A stretch of DNA of 64,000 bases from G963678445 sp963678445 (GCA_963678445.1 OY782877.1:1-64000), one strand, 5' to 3'. Counted from the stretch's first letter, positions 8,679 to 16,840 are shown. Numbers and translations: made by a program. Notes: generated from the sequence alone by a model not told the origin.

Positions 8679-10298
8679 ATGTTAGAAATTGTACGCCCTC
8701 TCGATATTGCGGTAATGGTGCTCTACTTTATAGGGGTAGCTTTAGCGGGAGTTTACTTCGCTAAAAAAAACAAGAATACAGAAGATTATTTTTTGGGTGG
8801 ACGCAACTTTCCAAGTTGGGCTATTGGCCTTTCGATGGTGGGTACCTCGATCAGCTCAATAACCTATATGGCCTACCCTGGGGACGCGTTTAAAACTACT
8901 TGGCTTCGCGTTCTTCCCTGTTTCACGCTGCCGCTTGGCATTCTCATCGCCTCCATCTGGTTTTTGCCATTCTTCCGTCGCAGCAAAATCACCTCGGCGT
9001 ATGAGTATCTCGAAGATCGCTTCGGCCCTAATACCCGCCTGTATGCCGCTATTATTTTTGTAATTGGCCAGATTTTCCGCATCGGTACCGTGCTCTTCCT
9101 ACTCGCCTTGTTGATGAAGGAGCTTACCGGCCTTCCCATTGAACTTTGCCTACTGATCAGCGGTGCCTTTGTCTCCTTCTACACGGTTTTGGGGGGTATA
9201 GAGGCAGTAGTCTGGACCGATGTCGTACAAACTATTATCCTGGTATTGGGCGGCTTTCTCATCCTGGCCTTTATCGTAGTCAAACTTCCTGACGGCTTCC
9301 CTCAGATTTTCAGTGAAGCTATCGCCGATGGCAAGTTCCGCTTTGCCGATGCCACCCCCAATCTCGATGGCACTTTAACCTTTGAAAAAACCTCATGGGC
9401 GCTCTCTCTGACGCGAAAAACGGCATCGATGATGCTGCTCATGGGCCTTTGCAGCTGGCTGACGGAATATAGCTCGAACCAGAATGTCATTCAACGCTAC
9501 TGTGCTTCGCGTTCACCGCGTGACGCCAAAAAGGCCATGTGGATGTGTGGTATCGCCAGTGTAAGCATCTGGACCTACTTCATGTTCCTAGGCACAGCGC
9601 TCTATGTATTCTTCAAAGTCGCCGTCGACGACCCGCACGCTTTTGATATCCAAATCGGGGCCAACGGTAAATCTGCTGAACAAATTCTGCCCTATTTCGT
9701 GCTCAACTATTTACCTGCCGGATTCGCCGGTCTGGTGATTGCCGCTGTATTGGCAGCAGCCATGTCCTCGCTGGACTCCAGTATTAACGCGATCGCCACG
9801 GTATCTGTGGTGGACATCTATCGGCGCCACCTGGTGAAAAACGCCGACGAGAAACATTACCTGAGGATTGCTCGCACTATCGCCATAATCGCTTCTCTCC
9901 TCATGATCAGTACTTCGTATATTTATGCGCTCATCCCCATGAAAACTTTCCAGGATATGGGAATTATTCTGGGCGGACTGCTAGGCGGTGGATTGTTTGG
10001 TCTGTTTATGCTGGGCTTCCTCACAACACGCGGCGATGGGCGGGCTGTAGCCTGGGGTATCGTAGCGACGTTCCTCTTTACCATCTGGATGACCATCCGC
10101 GAATTCTTGCCCCGTTTTTATGAAGGAGCCACTACCAGTGATTTCTTCCCCTATACGGATTCGTATTACACCGGTATCCTAGCTAACCTGATGGTTTTCC
10201 TCATCGGCTACTTTGTTGCCGCCTTCTTCTTGCCTGCCCGCAATCGGGATATGACCAATCTCACAGTCTGGACGCAGGATGGAACGCCGTTGGTCTAG
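8679..10298 (+). CDS. Sodium:solute symporter (SSS family), second of a tandem pair
   Basis: 539 residues, closely similar along its whole length to the preceding symporter. It shares 'TEDYFLGGRNFPSW', 'TSISSITYMAYPGDAFKT', 'LPFFRRSKITSAYEYLE', 'SNQNVIQRYCASRS' and the C-terminal 'MTNLTVWTQDGTPLV', which mirrors 'LTNLTVFTQDNTPLD'. The pair therefore arose by tandem duplication and has since diverged clearly at the nucleotide level. The sodium-site helix reads 'AAVLAAAMSSLDSSINA'. ATG 8679 follows purine-rich sequence (GGAAGTAGGAAA). It is probably co-transcribed with the first gene and ends at a strong terminator. Differences in the middle loop (a 'PNLDGT' insertion) may reflect a different substrate. 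Confidence 0.88.
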   Translation: MLEIVRPLDIAVMVLYFIGVALAGVYFAKKNKNTEDYFLGGRNFPSWAIGLSMVGTSISSITYMAYPGDAFKTTWLRVLPCFTLPLGILIASIWFLPFFRRSKITSAYEYLEDRFGPNTRLYAAIIFVIGQIFRIGTVLFLLALLMKELTGLPIELCLLISGAFVSFYTVLGGIEAVVWTDVVQTIILVLGGFLILAFIVVKLPDGFPQIFSEAIADGKFRFADATPNLDGTLTFEKTSWALSLTRKTASMMLLMGLCSWLTEYSSNQNVIQRYCASRSPRDAKKAMWMCGIASVSIWTYFMFLGTALYVFFKVAVDDPHAFDIQIGANGKSAEQILPYFVLNYLPAGFAGLVIAAVLAAAMSSLDSSINAIATVSVVDIYRRHLVKNADEKHYLRIARTIAIIASLLMISTSYIYALIPMKTFQDMGIILGGLLGGGLFGLFMLGFLTTRGDGRAVAWGIVATFLFTIWMTIREFLPRFYEGATTSDFFPYTDSYYTGILANLMVFLIGYFVAAFFLPARNRDMTNLTVWTQDGTPLV

Positions 10299-10350
10299 TA
10301 CTCAATCCGCCTGAGGGTTGTGCCATGAAAAACTGAGTACCCGATAACGA

Positions 10351-10385
10351 ATGCCCTGGAGAATTTTATTAATTCTCCAGGGCAT
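10351..10385 (+). terminator. Strong rho-independent terminator after the symporter pair
   Basis: A 15-bp perfect stem (ATGCCCTGGAGAATT with its complement), 5-base loop and seven Ts on the + strand. Confidence 0.9.
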
Positions 10386-10389
10386 TTTT

Positions 10390-10740
10390 TTATTCATCCC
10401 CCCGGGGTGATCGGCGTAAATGTTTCACCCTAGCGCGGCGGTGTTTACTCTCCAGACGACGTTGGCGGGAGGCGCGTGTAGGTTTCGTGGCATGTCGGCG
10501 TTTGGGTTTGCGGCTTAACCGAAGCAGGCGTTGCTCTAGTTCCTCTAAAGCAAGCTGTTTGTTCTTGTACTGCGAACGCGACGCGGTGGCTACTACTACA
10601 ATCCCTGTAGGTAGATGGCGCAGCCGTACTGCGGAATCGGTCGTATTTTTCTTTTGCCCTCCCGGCCCAGAGCTCCGGAAAAAACTAAATTCTATTTCGT
10701 CACGTGCAATTCGCATACATTCACCCAACGCGGCTTCCAT
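10390..10740 (-). CDS. RF-1-domain peptidyl-tRNA hydrolase (ArfB-like ribosome rescue / release-factor-like protein)
   Basis: A small basic protein with the class I release factor catalytic loop: 'SSGPGGQKKN' holds the universal Gly-Gly-Gln that hydrolyses peptidyl-tRNA in the ribosomal A site, followed by 'TTDSAVRLRHLPTGIVV' and 'SRSQYKNKQLALEEL'. It has no codon-recognition domain and ends in a long Arg/Lys-rich tail, as in ArfB-type rescue factors that insert the tail into an empty mRNA channel. It therefore probably rescues stalled ribosomes. The start is uncertain: ATG 10740 is used here; TTG 10755 with GGGACGG upstream and ATG 10716 are alternatives. It stands alone on the minus strand, convergent with the symporters. 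Confidence 0.8.
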   Translation of the reverse strand: MEAALGECMRIARDEIEFSFFRSSGPGGQKKNTTDSAVRLRHLPTGIVVVATASRSQYKNKQLALEELEQRLLRLSRKPKRRHATKPTRASRQRRLESKHRRARVKHLRRSPRGDE

Positions 10741-10913
10741 CACCACAAAACACAACTGTACCGTCCCTGGATATTTTTGTTGTAGTTTTTAAATTTAAGG
10801 GCTAAAGTTTTCTTAAGAACTGCCGATATAATACGTAGAGCTGAAATCGAAGTAAAGGGCTAAAAAGAGAAAAGCGGTTCTCTTAACTTTCACTTGTGCT
10901 GAAAAAAAAGGCG

Positions 10914-10982
10914 TTCTGCGATATTGGGTAACGTCGACACCACAAGGGAGAGCCAATGTAACACCTGTAAGGTATCGCAGAA
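10914..10982 (+). promoter_or_regulatory. Structured 5' leader upstream of the DUF5610 gene
   Basis: A 10-bp perfect inverted repeat, TTCTGCGATA (10914-10923) and TATCGCAGAA (10973-10982), encloses a second stem TTGG (10924-10927) with CCAA (10953-10956). The structure ends 22 bases before the start codon of the DUF5610 gene. It does not match a riboswitch class I know. Confidence 0.4.
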
Positions 10983-11004
10983 ACCGTAGAGTGAGGATAA
11001 AATC

Positions 11005-11526
11005 ATGGTAGATTCTATGCCCCCCATCAATAATGAAGCGCTTGTGGCGGGCCAAATGGTGTCGAAACCCCGACTGATCCCCAGGGATCTACGCGTGGAA
11101 AAAAAGCAGGATACCGTTGAATTAGGCCAGCAGGGTGCCGTTTCGAATGCGCAAGCGCAAAACATCGTTCTGGAACGTGCGATGGAAAAACTGCGCAACG
11201 TGGTACAACAAGCGCGTGCGGAGTTAGGTCTGTCTGACAACACAATCCTTGACACCTCACCGGAAGCTACTGCAAACCGAATTGCGGATTTTGCCTTAGG
11301 TTTTTACAGTCAATATGCGGAGAATAATGGGCTGGAAGATTCTGAGGAAAGCCGTAGTCAATATGCAGAGTTTATTGGAGAGGCTATCGGACAGGGAATT
11401 AATGAAGCCCGGGATATTCTCACGGCGCTTAATTCACTGAGTGATAATGTCAACAGCAACATTGATACGACGCACTCCCTGGTACAAGATCGTCTGGACA
11501 ATTTTGTGGCCAATGGACTTTCGTAA
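11005..11526 (+). CDS. DUF5610 domain protein
   Basis: A 173-residue acidic, helical protein without signal peptide or membrane segment. Residues about 90-170 match the DUF5610 pattern: 'DTSPEATANRIADFALGF', a 'GEAIGQGINEARDIL' helix and a terminal 'LVQDRLDNF' helix. The domain is known mainly from uncharacterised bacterial proteins, and I cannot assign a biochemical role. The start has GAGGATAAAATC before ATG. The gene is monocistronic, with a structured leader upstream and a terminator downstream. Confidence 0.65.
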   Translation: MVDSMPPINNEALVAGQMVSKPRLIPRDLRVEKKQDTVELGQQGAVSNAQAQNIVLERAMEKLRNVVQQARAELGLSDNTILDTSPEATANRIADFALGFYSQYAENNGLEDSEESRSQYAEFIGEAIGQGINEARDILTALNSLSDNVNSNIDTTHSLVQDRLDNFVANGLS

Positions 11527-11553
11527 TTCACAGGGAAGTAGAAGTAGTAGCTC

Positions 11554-11585
11554 GACGCATGGCGCCTAAGCTGTGCGTCTTTTTT
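11554..11585 (+). terminator. Terminator after the DUF5610 gene
   Basis: GACGCA pairs with TGCGTC around a GC-rich loop that itself can fold, followed by six Ts. Confidence 0.65.
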
Positions 11586-11647
11586 AATGTACGTCTGGTG
11601 GGTCTCTTCTCAAGCAAATCAGCTATCCACCCTAAATAAAAAATCCC

Positions 11648-11685
11648 GGGGAAAGCGACTCCACTTTTGTGGAGTGGCTTTCCCC
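11648..11685 (-). terminator. Terminator of the DUF1080 gene
   Basis: GGGGAAAGC-GACTCCAC pairs with GTGGAGT-GGCTTTCCCC around a TTTT loop, with one unpaired base. On the minus strand it is followed by GGGATTTTTTATTT, so it most likely ends the minus-strand DUF1080 transcript. It may also work on the + strand. Confidence 0.8.
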
Positions 11686-11714
11686 TGTCTTGTCTTTTGT
11701 GCTGGATTAAAGGG

Positions 11715-12716
11715 TTATTGGAGGGGTTTTACCCACACATTGCGATAGCTCACCGCATTGCCGTGATCTTGGAACATAAGGGGACCGGTGGGGCCTTCTT
11801 GATCGGTTATGCCCCCTGGTGTCGGACCGGCAAGCGTGACATCGTCATGAATGGTCACACCGTTGTGCACTGCCGTAATCCGGGCATCGGCGGTTTTCGC
11901 GCCTTGTGCGTCAAAAACGGGCGGATGGAAGGTAATGTCGTAAGTCTGCCATTGCAGCGGCGGCAAGGACTCGCAACTGGTCGGTACGGCTTTCTTGTAA
12001 ATACCGCCGCAACGGTTATCCGCAGGCTCATCTCCAAAGCAGTCCAGTACCTGCACTTCATAGCGCCCAAATATATATACGCCGCTATTACCACGCGCCT
12101 GGCCTTTATCATTAGGCATAAAGGGGCATTTGAATTCAATGTGGTATTGCGCAGGGCCAAACTCTTGCTTGGTTATCAGGTTGCTGTGCTTAATCATAAT
12201 AGAACCATCGCCTTGCATCTGCCAGTGCGGTAACAGATTCCAGCCTTCGGCGCTCTTTCCATCCAACAACACGATCGCACCTTCAGGCGCAGCCATGCCC
12301 AATGTCGGTGGTTTGATGAAAACGCGCTTCAGTTCAAAGGAAGCGTCTTTCTTTTTGCCTTCAAATTTTCCTGTGAAAACTTCGTTGGCAATTTCACCAC
12401 TCATTTTATATTCGCCGCCCAGTGCTTTACCGAGATCAACGGTACCAGAAAATTTGGCTACCTTGTCTTCCTCTTTCCGTTTCTTGCCTTTTACCTCAAC
12501 GCGAATCTCCTCTTTGCCATCTTGAGACAAAAAGAAAATTCCTTTCCAGCGCAATTTAGAAGTAGCAGGAACCTGGGCGCGAATCTGCACATCGGTCAAA
12601 TCTCCCGACACAAACTCACCGGCATAGTTTCCCATCACTTTGTCATCATCATCAGCCACCGCCGCTGTTAAACACAGCGCAATGGCTAGCATCCCCATTC
12701 CCAACATACGCAACAT
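11715..12716 (-). CDS. Secreted DUF1080 (3-keto-disaccharide hydrolase / concanavalin-like) protein
   Basis: 333 residues. A signal peptide (Met-Leu-Arg then 'MLAIALCLTAAVADD') is followed by a lysine-rich domain of about 110 residues that I do not recognise. The C-terminal about 185 residues are a DUF1080 domain: 'LLDGKSAEGWNLL', 'YHIEFKCPFMP', 'RGNSGVYIFGRYEVQVLDCFG', 'CGGIYKKAVP', 'WQTYDITFHPPVF' and 'PTGPLMFQDHGNAVSYRNVW' are family hallmarks. Members hydrolyse 3-keto-glycosides or bind sugars, and are abundant in planctomycete-like and related bacteria. ATG 12716 has an AAGGAG site; the frame is open upstream to 12818 but would put 34 residues before the signal peptide. Confidence 0.88.
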   Translation of the reverse strand: MLRMLGMGMLAIALCLTAAVADDDDKVMGNYAGEFVSGDLTDVQIRAQVPATSKLRWKGIFFLSQDGKEEIRVEVKGKKRKEEDKVAKFSGTVDLGKALGGEYKMSGEIANEVFTGKFEGKKKDASFELKRVFIKPPTLGMAAPEGAIVLLDGKSAEGWNLLPHWQMQGDGSIMIKHSNLITKQEFGPAQYHIEFKCPFMPNDKGQARGNSGVYIFGRYEVQVLDCFGDEPADNRCGGIYKKAVPTSCESLPPLQWQTYDITFHPPVFDAQGAKTADARITAVHNGVTIHDDVTLAGPTPGGITDQEGPTGPLMFQDHGNAVSYRNVWVKPLQ

Positions 12717-12798
12717 AGCAAGATTCTCCTTTCTATTTTCCACACAAGACGACATGCACATGCATCTTGTCTTGTATTTAGTGACTGATATATCAACC

Positions 12799-12816
12799 GT
12801 CGTTTTTATAAACGAC
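12799..12816. promoter_or_regulatory. Palindromic operator-like site
   Basis: GTCGTTT-TTAT-AAACGAC is a perfect 7+4+7 inverted repeat in the divergent region between the DUF1080 gene (-) and the ThiF gene (+). The size and symmetry fit a dimeric repressor site, but no regulator gene lies next to it. Confidence 0.35.
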
Positions 12817-12976
12817 ACTTTTTATGAGCACGAACAGCCCTACCGCTTGTGGCGCTGACCACTTGCTAAAGCCAAAAACTACCATATTCTAAGGAAAGAA
12901 ACAATACTACACCCTGTTTTCTTTTGACAGTATTGATCCCCGCCGGCTTTTTCCGATACGGTGAGGCACAGTAAAA

Positions 12977-13813
12977 ATGCACGGGAGCAGCAAGGTGACC
13001 GAAACTATTTGTATATATGTCGCTGAAGAACCCAAACAGGTAGCGGCCGGAACGACGCTTTTCCAGTTACGCGCTCAGCAAGCACCGGATGCCGATATCA
13101 CTGTGCTCAATGGCTTTCCTGTCAGTGCAGACCAACCTTTACGCGCTGACGACCGGGTCGTCTTTATCACCCGCGGTAAACTCCCAACACAAGACTCGCT
13201 GGAAGCGCTTTTGGTTGCACGTCATTCACCAGGGGTGCACGAAAAATTAAAACGCGCTAGTGTGGGCATTGCCGGCGTAGGGGGATTAGGTTCTACGGTA
13301 GCCATCGCTTTGGCGCGTAGCGGTATAGGTACTTTACATCTGGTTGACTATGATGTAGTAGAGCCCAGCAACATCAACCGTCAACAATATTTTATTGATC
13401 AGATTGGCCTTCCCAAAGTAATCGCGCTTAGAGAAATCCTGAAACGGATCAATCCCTATGTCCGCGTGCAAAGCAGCGCCGTTCGTATCACGCCCAAAAA
13501 TCTGGAAGCCCTTTGGGGAGAGGTAGATGTGCTGGTGGAAGCGCTAGATGCCGCAGATGAGAAGGCTATGCTGGTACATGCTTTTTCTGCCTTGCGTCCT
13601 CACACGCCTATCGTATTGGCTAGCGGGGTGGCTGGATACGAAAGCGGCAACAGCATAGTTACGCGTGCAGTAGGAAAGAGTCTGGTTGTGGTAGGGGATC
13701 AACGCACTGAAGCTGCGCCACAAATGGGACTTATGGCGCCGCGTGTTGGTATTGCGGCCCATCATCAGGCTAACGCTGTACTGCGTCTGCTCCTCGGCCT
13801 TCCCCCTGCTTGA
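12977..13813 (+). CDS. thiF: ThiF family-2 adenylyltransferase with N-terminal ThiS-like domain
   Basis: 278 residues. Residues about 8-66 look like a ubiquitin-fold sulfur carrier (ThiS/MoaD-like: 'ITVLNGFPVSADQPLRADD') but lack the terminal Gly-Gly, reading 'ITRGKLP' instead. Residues about 85-278 are an E1-like adenylating domain: 'VGIAGVGGLGSTVAIALARSGIG' nucleotide loop (Gly-x-Gly-Gly-Leu-Gly), Asp in 'LVDYDVVEPSNINRQQY', and Arg-Gln-Gln contacts. This arrangement matches the second ThiF family, which activates ThiS for thiazole synthesis. The zinc-binding Cys-x-x-Cys pairs of MoeB are absent. No other thiamine gene is next to it. The first ATG (12977) is used; the ribosome-binding site is weak. 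Confidence 0.72.
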   Translation: MHGSSKVTETICIYVAEEPKQVAAGTTLFQLRAQQAPDADITVLNGFPVSADQPLRADDRVVFITRGKLPTQDSLEALLVARHSPGVHEKLKRASVGIAGVGGLGSTVAIALARSGIGTLHLVDYDVVEPSNINRQQYFIDQIGLPKVIALREILKRINPYVRVQSSAVRITPKNLEALWGEVDVLVEALDAADEKAMLVHAFSALRPHTPIVLASGVAGYESGNSIVTRAVGKSLVVVGDQRTEAAPQMGLMAPRVGIAAHHQANAVLRLLLGLPPA

Positions 13814-13873
13814 GGCGCCATCGCCTTAAAATACATTTTTCCACATTTAACGCATTTTTTTTAACTATATCTA

Positions 13874-13902
13874 TTGACATATTCCCGCATTTCCCATATT
13901 CT
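13874..13902 (+). promoter_or_regulatory. Sigma-70-type promoter for the FapA-like gene
   Basis: TTGACA (13874-13879), 17-base spacer, TATTCT (13897-13902). It sits 123 bases before the start codon, leaving a leader of about 115 bases. Confidence 0.5.
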
Positions 13903-14024
13903 AAACTCAGAAAGAGTTGTTTGCAGAAAAATTAAGGATAACAAATACTCTGTGAAATTTACTCATATCTCACATTGTTACTTTACATAGTGGTTTGTAA
14001 CCTGACCTGCACGTGGAGTTGATT

Positions 14025-15482
14025 ATGGCTGAGCATGAAGTAAATAAGGATGAAACGCTAAACACTCCGGCGCCAGAAGGAGGCGAAAAGAAAGGGAAGT
14101 CATTTTCGCTTCATCTGTCTGAGGATCGGTGTAAGCTGCTGATATCGGGCACGCTTCCGGAAAAAGGCCTGGCGCAACTTGCTGCCGACGTATGGACTGA
14201 GCTTAGCCAGCTGGGACGAATAAGCGATGAAACGCTGGAAAAACGCCTCCCCCAGATCCTTCAGGAAAAGATTGGGGCTAATACGACTTTTTCGGATCTT
14301 GTTGTGCTGGAAAGCACCCCACCTACTCCCCCTGTACATGGCCGCGTGGAGTGGGCAAAGGATTTTTTTAAAACCGGCTTTGAAATGGATGAGGAAACGG
14401 GAACGGTCGACTATCGGCGACGCGCTGCGCATCGTTCCGTCGGCAAGGATGAACTCTTGGCTACGGTTTATCCTCCTATTGAAGGCAAGCCGGGGGTAGA
14501 TGTTTTTGGCAAAGCCATCAAGGCGGAAAAGGCTCGCTTAGCACGTCTACGTAAAGGTAATAATGTACGGTATGATGAGGATGAGCAGAAGTATTATGCC
14601 GCCAAGAATGGGCGTATTCGTTGCGTAGAGGGTACCATTGCCGTTGATGACGTGTACAGCATATCCGGAAGTGTCAATCTGGAGACGGGACATATTGATC
14701 ATCCCGGCGCTGTTCAAATTTCACAGAATGTCGAAACCGGCTCGATTGTTAAAGCATCGGGTGACATTGATGTGCAAGGCGGCATAGAGGAAGCAGAGGT
14801 CATTTGTGGGGGTAATCTGTACGTGCATGGCGGTGTATCGGGGGGGGGACGGTGCAAAATCACTGTGGCTGGAACGATACACGCTACTTTCATCCAAAAC
14901 GCCGATATCTTTGCCGGAGAAGACATTATTGTCGCGCGTGAAATTGATCAGGCCCAAATCAAAACCCGTGGTTTTGTAAGGGTGGATTCTGGGCGTATTG
15001 TAGGGGGAGAAATTCTGGCCTTAGGCGGCATCGAGGCGGACCAGTTGGGTAGCGAGGCTTTTGTGCGCACCCATCTTATCGCTGGAAAAGACTATCAGCT
15101 GCGTGAAAAATTAGCCCCGCTGGAGCAGGAATTGCATAAGGATGAAGAGGAGCTACAACGCATTTGCCAACGTTTAGAACCTTTTAAGGCCCGGGGGAAA
15201 AATCTACCGCCACGACTGCGTGAAACGGTTACGGAACTCGTTACACAGGCACATGAACTGCAAACGCGTATTGCGGAACTCCATGATGAAATCGAGGCAA
15301 CCCGCCAGGAATCGAAAGAGCGTACGAAAAAGGAAATCCTGGCGCGTAAAATCATTTATACGGACACGTTTCTTGATATCCCCCCGGTTCATTTGCTCTT
15401 AAAGGAAACGGTGGAAGGCCCTGTAAAGGCTATTTTCAAAGAGGGTAAATTGCGCTTGATGAAAACCCGCGTACGCCGCTAA
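14025..15482 (+). CDS. FapA/DUF342 family protein
   Basis: 485 residues. The FapA family is polymer-forming and cytoplasmic. An N-terminal acidic stretch and a helical domain (about 30-100) lead into the DUF342 right-handed beta-helix (about 140-350), seen as repeated short glycine-bounded strands: 'SGSVNLETGHIDHPGAVQI', 'VKASGDIDVQGGIEEAEV', 'CGGNLYVHGGVSGGGRC', 'VAGTIHATFI'. The last about 120 residues form a charged coiled coil (about 360-440). DUF342 proteins have been linked to flagellar assembly or FtsH-type regulation, but no flagellar gene lies here, so the role is open. ATG 14025 is preceded by GGAG at six bases; GTG 14013 would include that site and is rejected. Confidence 0.82.
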   Translation: MAEHEVNKDETLNTPAPEGGEKKGKSFSLHLSEDRCKLLISGTLPEKGLAQLAADVWTELSQLGRISDETLEKRLPQILQEKIGANTTFSDLVVLESTPPTPPVHGRVEWAKDFFKTGFEMDEETGTVDYRRRAAHRSVGKDELLATVYPPIEGKPGVDVFGKAIKAEKARLARLRKGNNVRYDEDEQKYYAAKNGRIRCVEGTIAVDDVYSISGSVNLETGHIDHPGAVQISQNVETGSIVKASGDIDVQGGIEEAEVICGGNLYVHGGVSGGGRCKITVAGTIHATFIQNADIFAGEDIIVAREIDQAQIKTRGFVRVDSGRIVGGEILALGGIEADQLGSEAFVRTHLIAGKDYQLREKLAPLEQELHKDEEELQRICQRLEPFKARGKNLPPRLRETVTELVTQAHELQTRIAELHDEIEATRQESKERTKKEILARKIIYTDTFLDIPPVHLLLKETVEGPVKAIFKEGKLRLMKTRVRR

Positions 15483-15565
15483 GAATGCATCAGCCTGCCC
15501 CAACCGGCTATACTTCCCCTTTAAGACGTGAACTGAAATTATCTGCCGGTTGGAGTCCTTCTCCC

Positions 15566-16504
15566 ATGTCGCTCTCTGCTGCTGCTCTGAAAGAAGCTAT
15601 CCGCACACAGGCCTGCACATTAGGCTGTGATGCGTGTGCTTTTGCAAAGGCAGAACACGTTGCCAATACTACGTTGGAGGATTGGCTGTCTGCTGGTTAT
15701 CATGCCGATATGACATGGATGGAAAAACATACCGCTTTGCGCAAAAATCCATGTCTGCTGTTAAAAAACGCACAGACGGTTATCGTGGTCGCGCAGAACT
15801 ATTACTATGAGCGCCCCCCCGCTCCCCCACACACCGGACAGGTGGCCCGCTATGCCTGGGGACAGGACTATCATAAAGCGTTGCGTAAACGACTGCGCAA
15901 GTTGGCGCAATACATCCAGATGAATGCACCGGAAGCGCAGTGCCGCATCGCCGTGGATAGCGCCCCCCTCCTGGAGCGGTATTGGGCGCAACAGGCCGGA
16001 TTGGGATGGATCGGCAAAAACGGTCTGGTGCTGCGCAAGGATATCGGTTCCTGGTTTTTTTTAGGCATCGTGCTCACCACGCTTGTTTTGCCCCCTGACG
16101 AACCCGCCGCATCCCACTGTGGTACCTGCACCGCCTGTATTGACGCCTGCCCTACCGCAGCCATTGTGGAGCCAGGCGTGATAGATGCGCGCAGATGTAT
16201 CGCCTACCATACGATTGAAAACCGGGAAGCAATCCCGGAGGAATTACATGGCGCTATGGGCAACCGGTTGTTTGGCTGCGATACCTGTCAAGAGGTTTGC
16301 CCGTGGAATCGACATCGGAAAGAAAGTGCGGAACCTGCCTTTGCCCCACGAAAAGGCGTTGCCAATCCTTCCCCGGATGCCTTGCTGAAGATGGATGAAA
16401 GTACTTTCGATATAGAATTTGCAGGAACGCCGGTACGTCGCGCCAAACACGCAGGTATCCAGCGCAATGCTGCTATCGTGAAAGACAATCTGGAGAAGCA
16501 ATAA
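15566..16504 (+). CDS. queG: Epoxyqueuosine reductase QueG
   Basis: 312 residues from ATG 15566, which follows GGAG. QueG is a cobalamin- and [4Fe-4S]-dependent enzyme that reduces epoxyqueuosine to queuosine in tRNA. Seen here: 'HADMTWMEKHTALRKNP', 'ARYAWGQDYHKALRKRL', 'VDSAPLLERYWAQQAGLGW' with 'IGKNGLVL', and two ferredoxin motifs, C-GTC-TAC-IDACP and C-DTC-QEVCPWN, the latter a QueG signature. Length and order are normal, although the C-terminal HEAT-like part found in longer members is short. A frame-open extension to 15485 exists, but its Pro/Ser-rich residues are not family-like. It starts soon after fapA and may be co-transcribed with it. Confidence 0.92.
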   Translation: MSLSAAALKEAIRTQACTLGCDACAFAKAEHVANTTLEDWLSAGYHADMTWMEKHTALRKNPCLLLKNAQTVIVVAQNYYYERPPAPPHTGQVARYAWGQDYHKALRKRLRKLAQYIQMNAPEAQCRIAVDSAPLLERYWAQQAGLGWIGKNGLVLRKDIGSWFFLGIVLTTLVLPPDEPAASHCGTCTACIDACPTAAIVEPGVIDARRCIAYHTIENREAIPEELHGAMGNRLFGCDTCQEVCPWNRHRKESAEPAFAPRKGVANPSPDALLKMDESTFDIEFAGTPVRRAKHAGIQRNAAIVKDNLEKQ

Positions 16505-16549
16505 AACGATGGAAAAATGTGATGTTTTTTCTATCCCTTTTTCCCAGTT

Positions 16550-16745
16550 TGTGGTACAATACAAATTGAGATAGAGGTTCTGTCAAGAGATTATTGCACA
16601 CGGATAAAGATGATATCGTTGATGCAACCATGCGGACAGAGAAGGAGGAGCGTAAAAGAAGCTCTGGTATTGTTCTATAATAAATTGTTTTGTCAAAGGG
16701 AAGATCTGTTTAGCGAAAACGGCAGATCTTTTTTTGTTTTTTCAC
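16550..16745 (+). ncRNA. Candidate small RNA ending in a terminator
   Basis: A TACAAT box at 16555-16560 is followed by about 175 bases without a convincing reading frame. They contain GAGC/GCTC nested in CAGAG/CTCTG (about 16637-16666). The stretch ends in a rho-independent hairpin: AAGATCTG (16701-16708) with CAGATCTT (16733-16740) and a T-rich tail. The length fits a small RNA, but no known RNA class is recognised and the -35 box is poor. Confidence 0.3.
16701..16745 (+). terminator. Rho-independent terminator in the queG-hpf gap
   Basis: An 8-bp stem AAGATCTG/CAGATCTT is followed by TTTTTGTTTT. It can end queG read-through or the candidate small RNA. Confidence 0.75.
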
Positions 16746-16755
16746 GCCTTGAAAC

Positions 16756-16840
16756 GCCTTATGCATCCCAGCATAAGCTACACTTTATAAGGCATTGCTA
16801 TAAAAGCGCTTAGTTTGGAAGGAGGTTTTTTATGCGCTAA
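16756..16840 (+). promoter_or_regulatory. Alternative hairpins followed by a ribosome-binding site and a two-codon mini-ORF
   Basis: CTTATGC (16758-16764) pairs perfectly with GCATAAG (16771-16777), while the overlapping GCCTTAT (16756-16762) pairs with ATAAGGC (16787-16793); the two folds exclude each other. Next comes a full ribosome-binding sequence GGAAGGAGG (16817-16825) and ATG-CGC-TAA (16832-16840). The meaning is unknown. Confidence 0.35.

Noticed and set aside
12717..12818. N-terminal extension of the DUF1080 protein
   Set aside because: The signal peptide and a good AAGGAG site are at 12716; an upstream start would bury the signal peptide.
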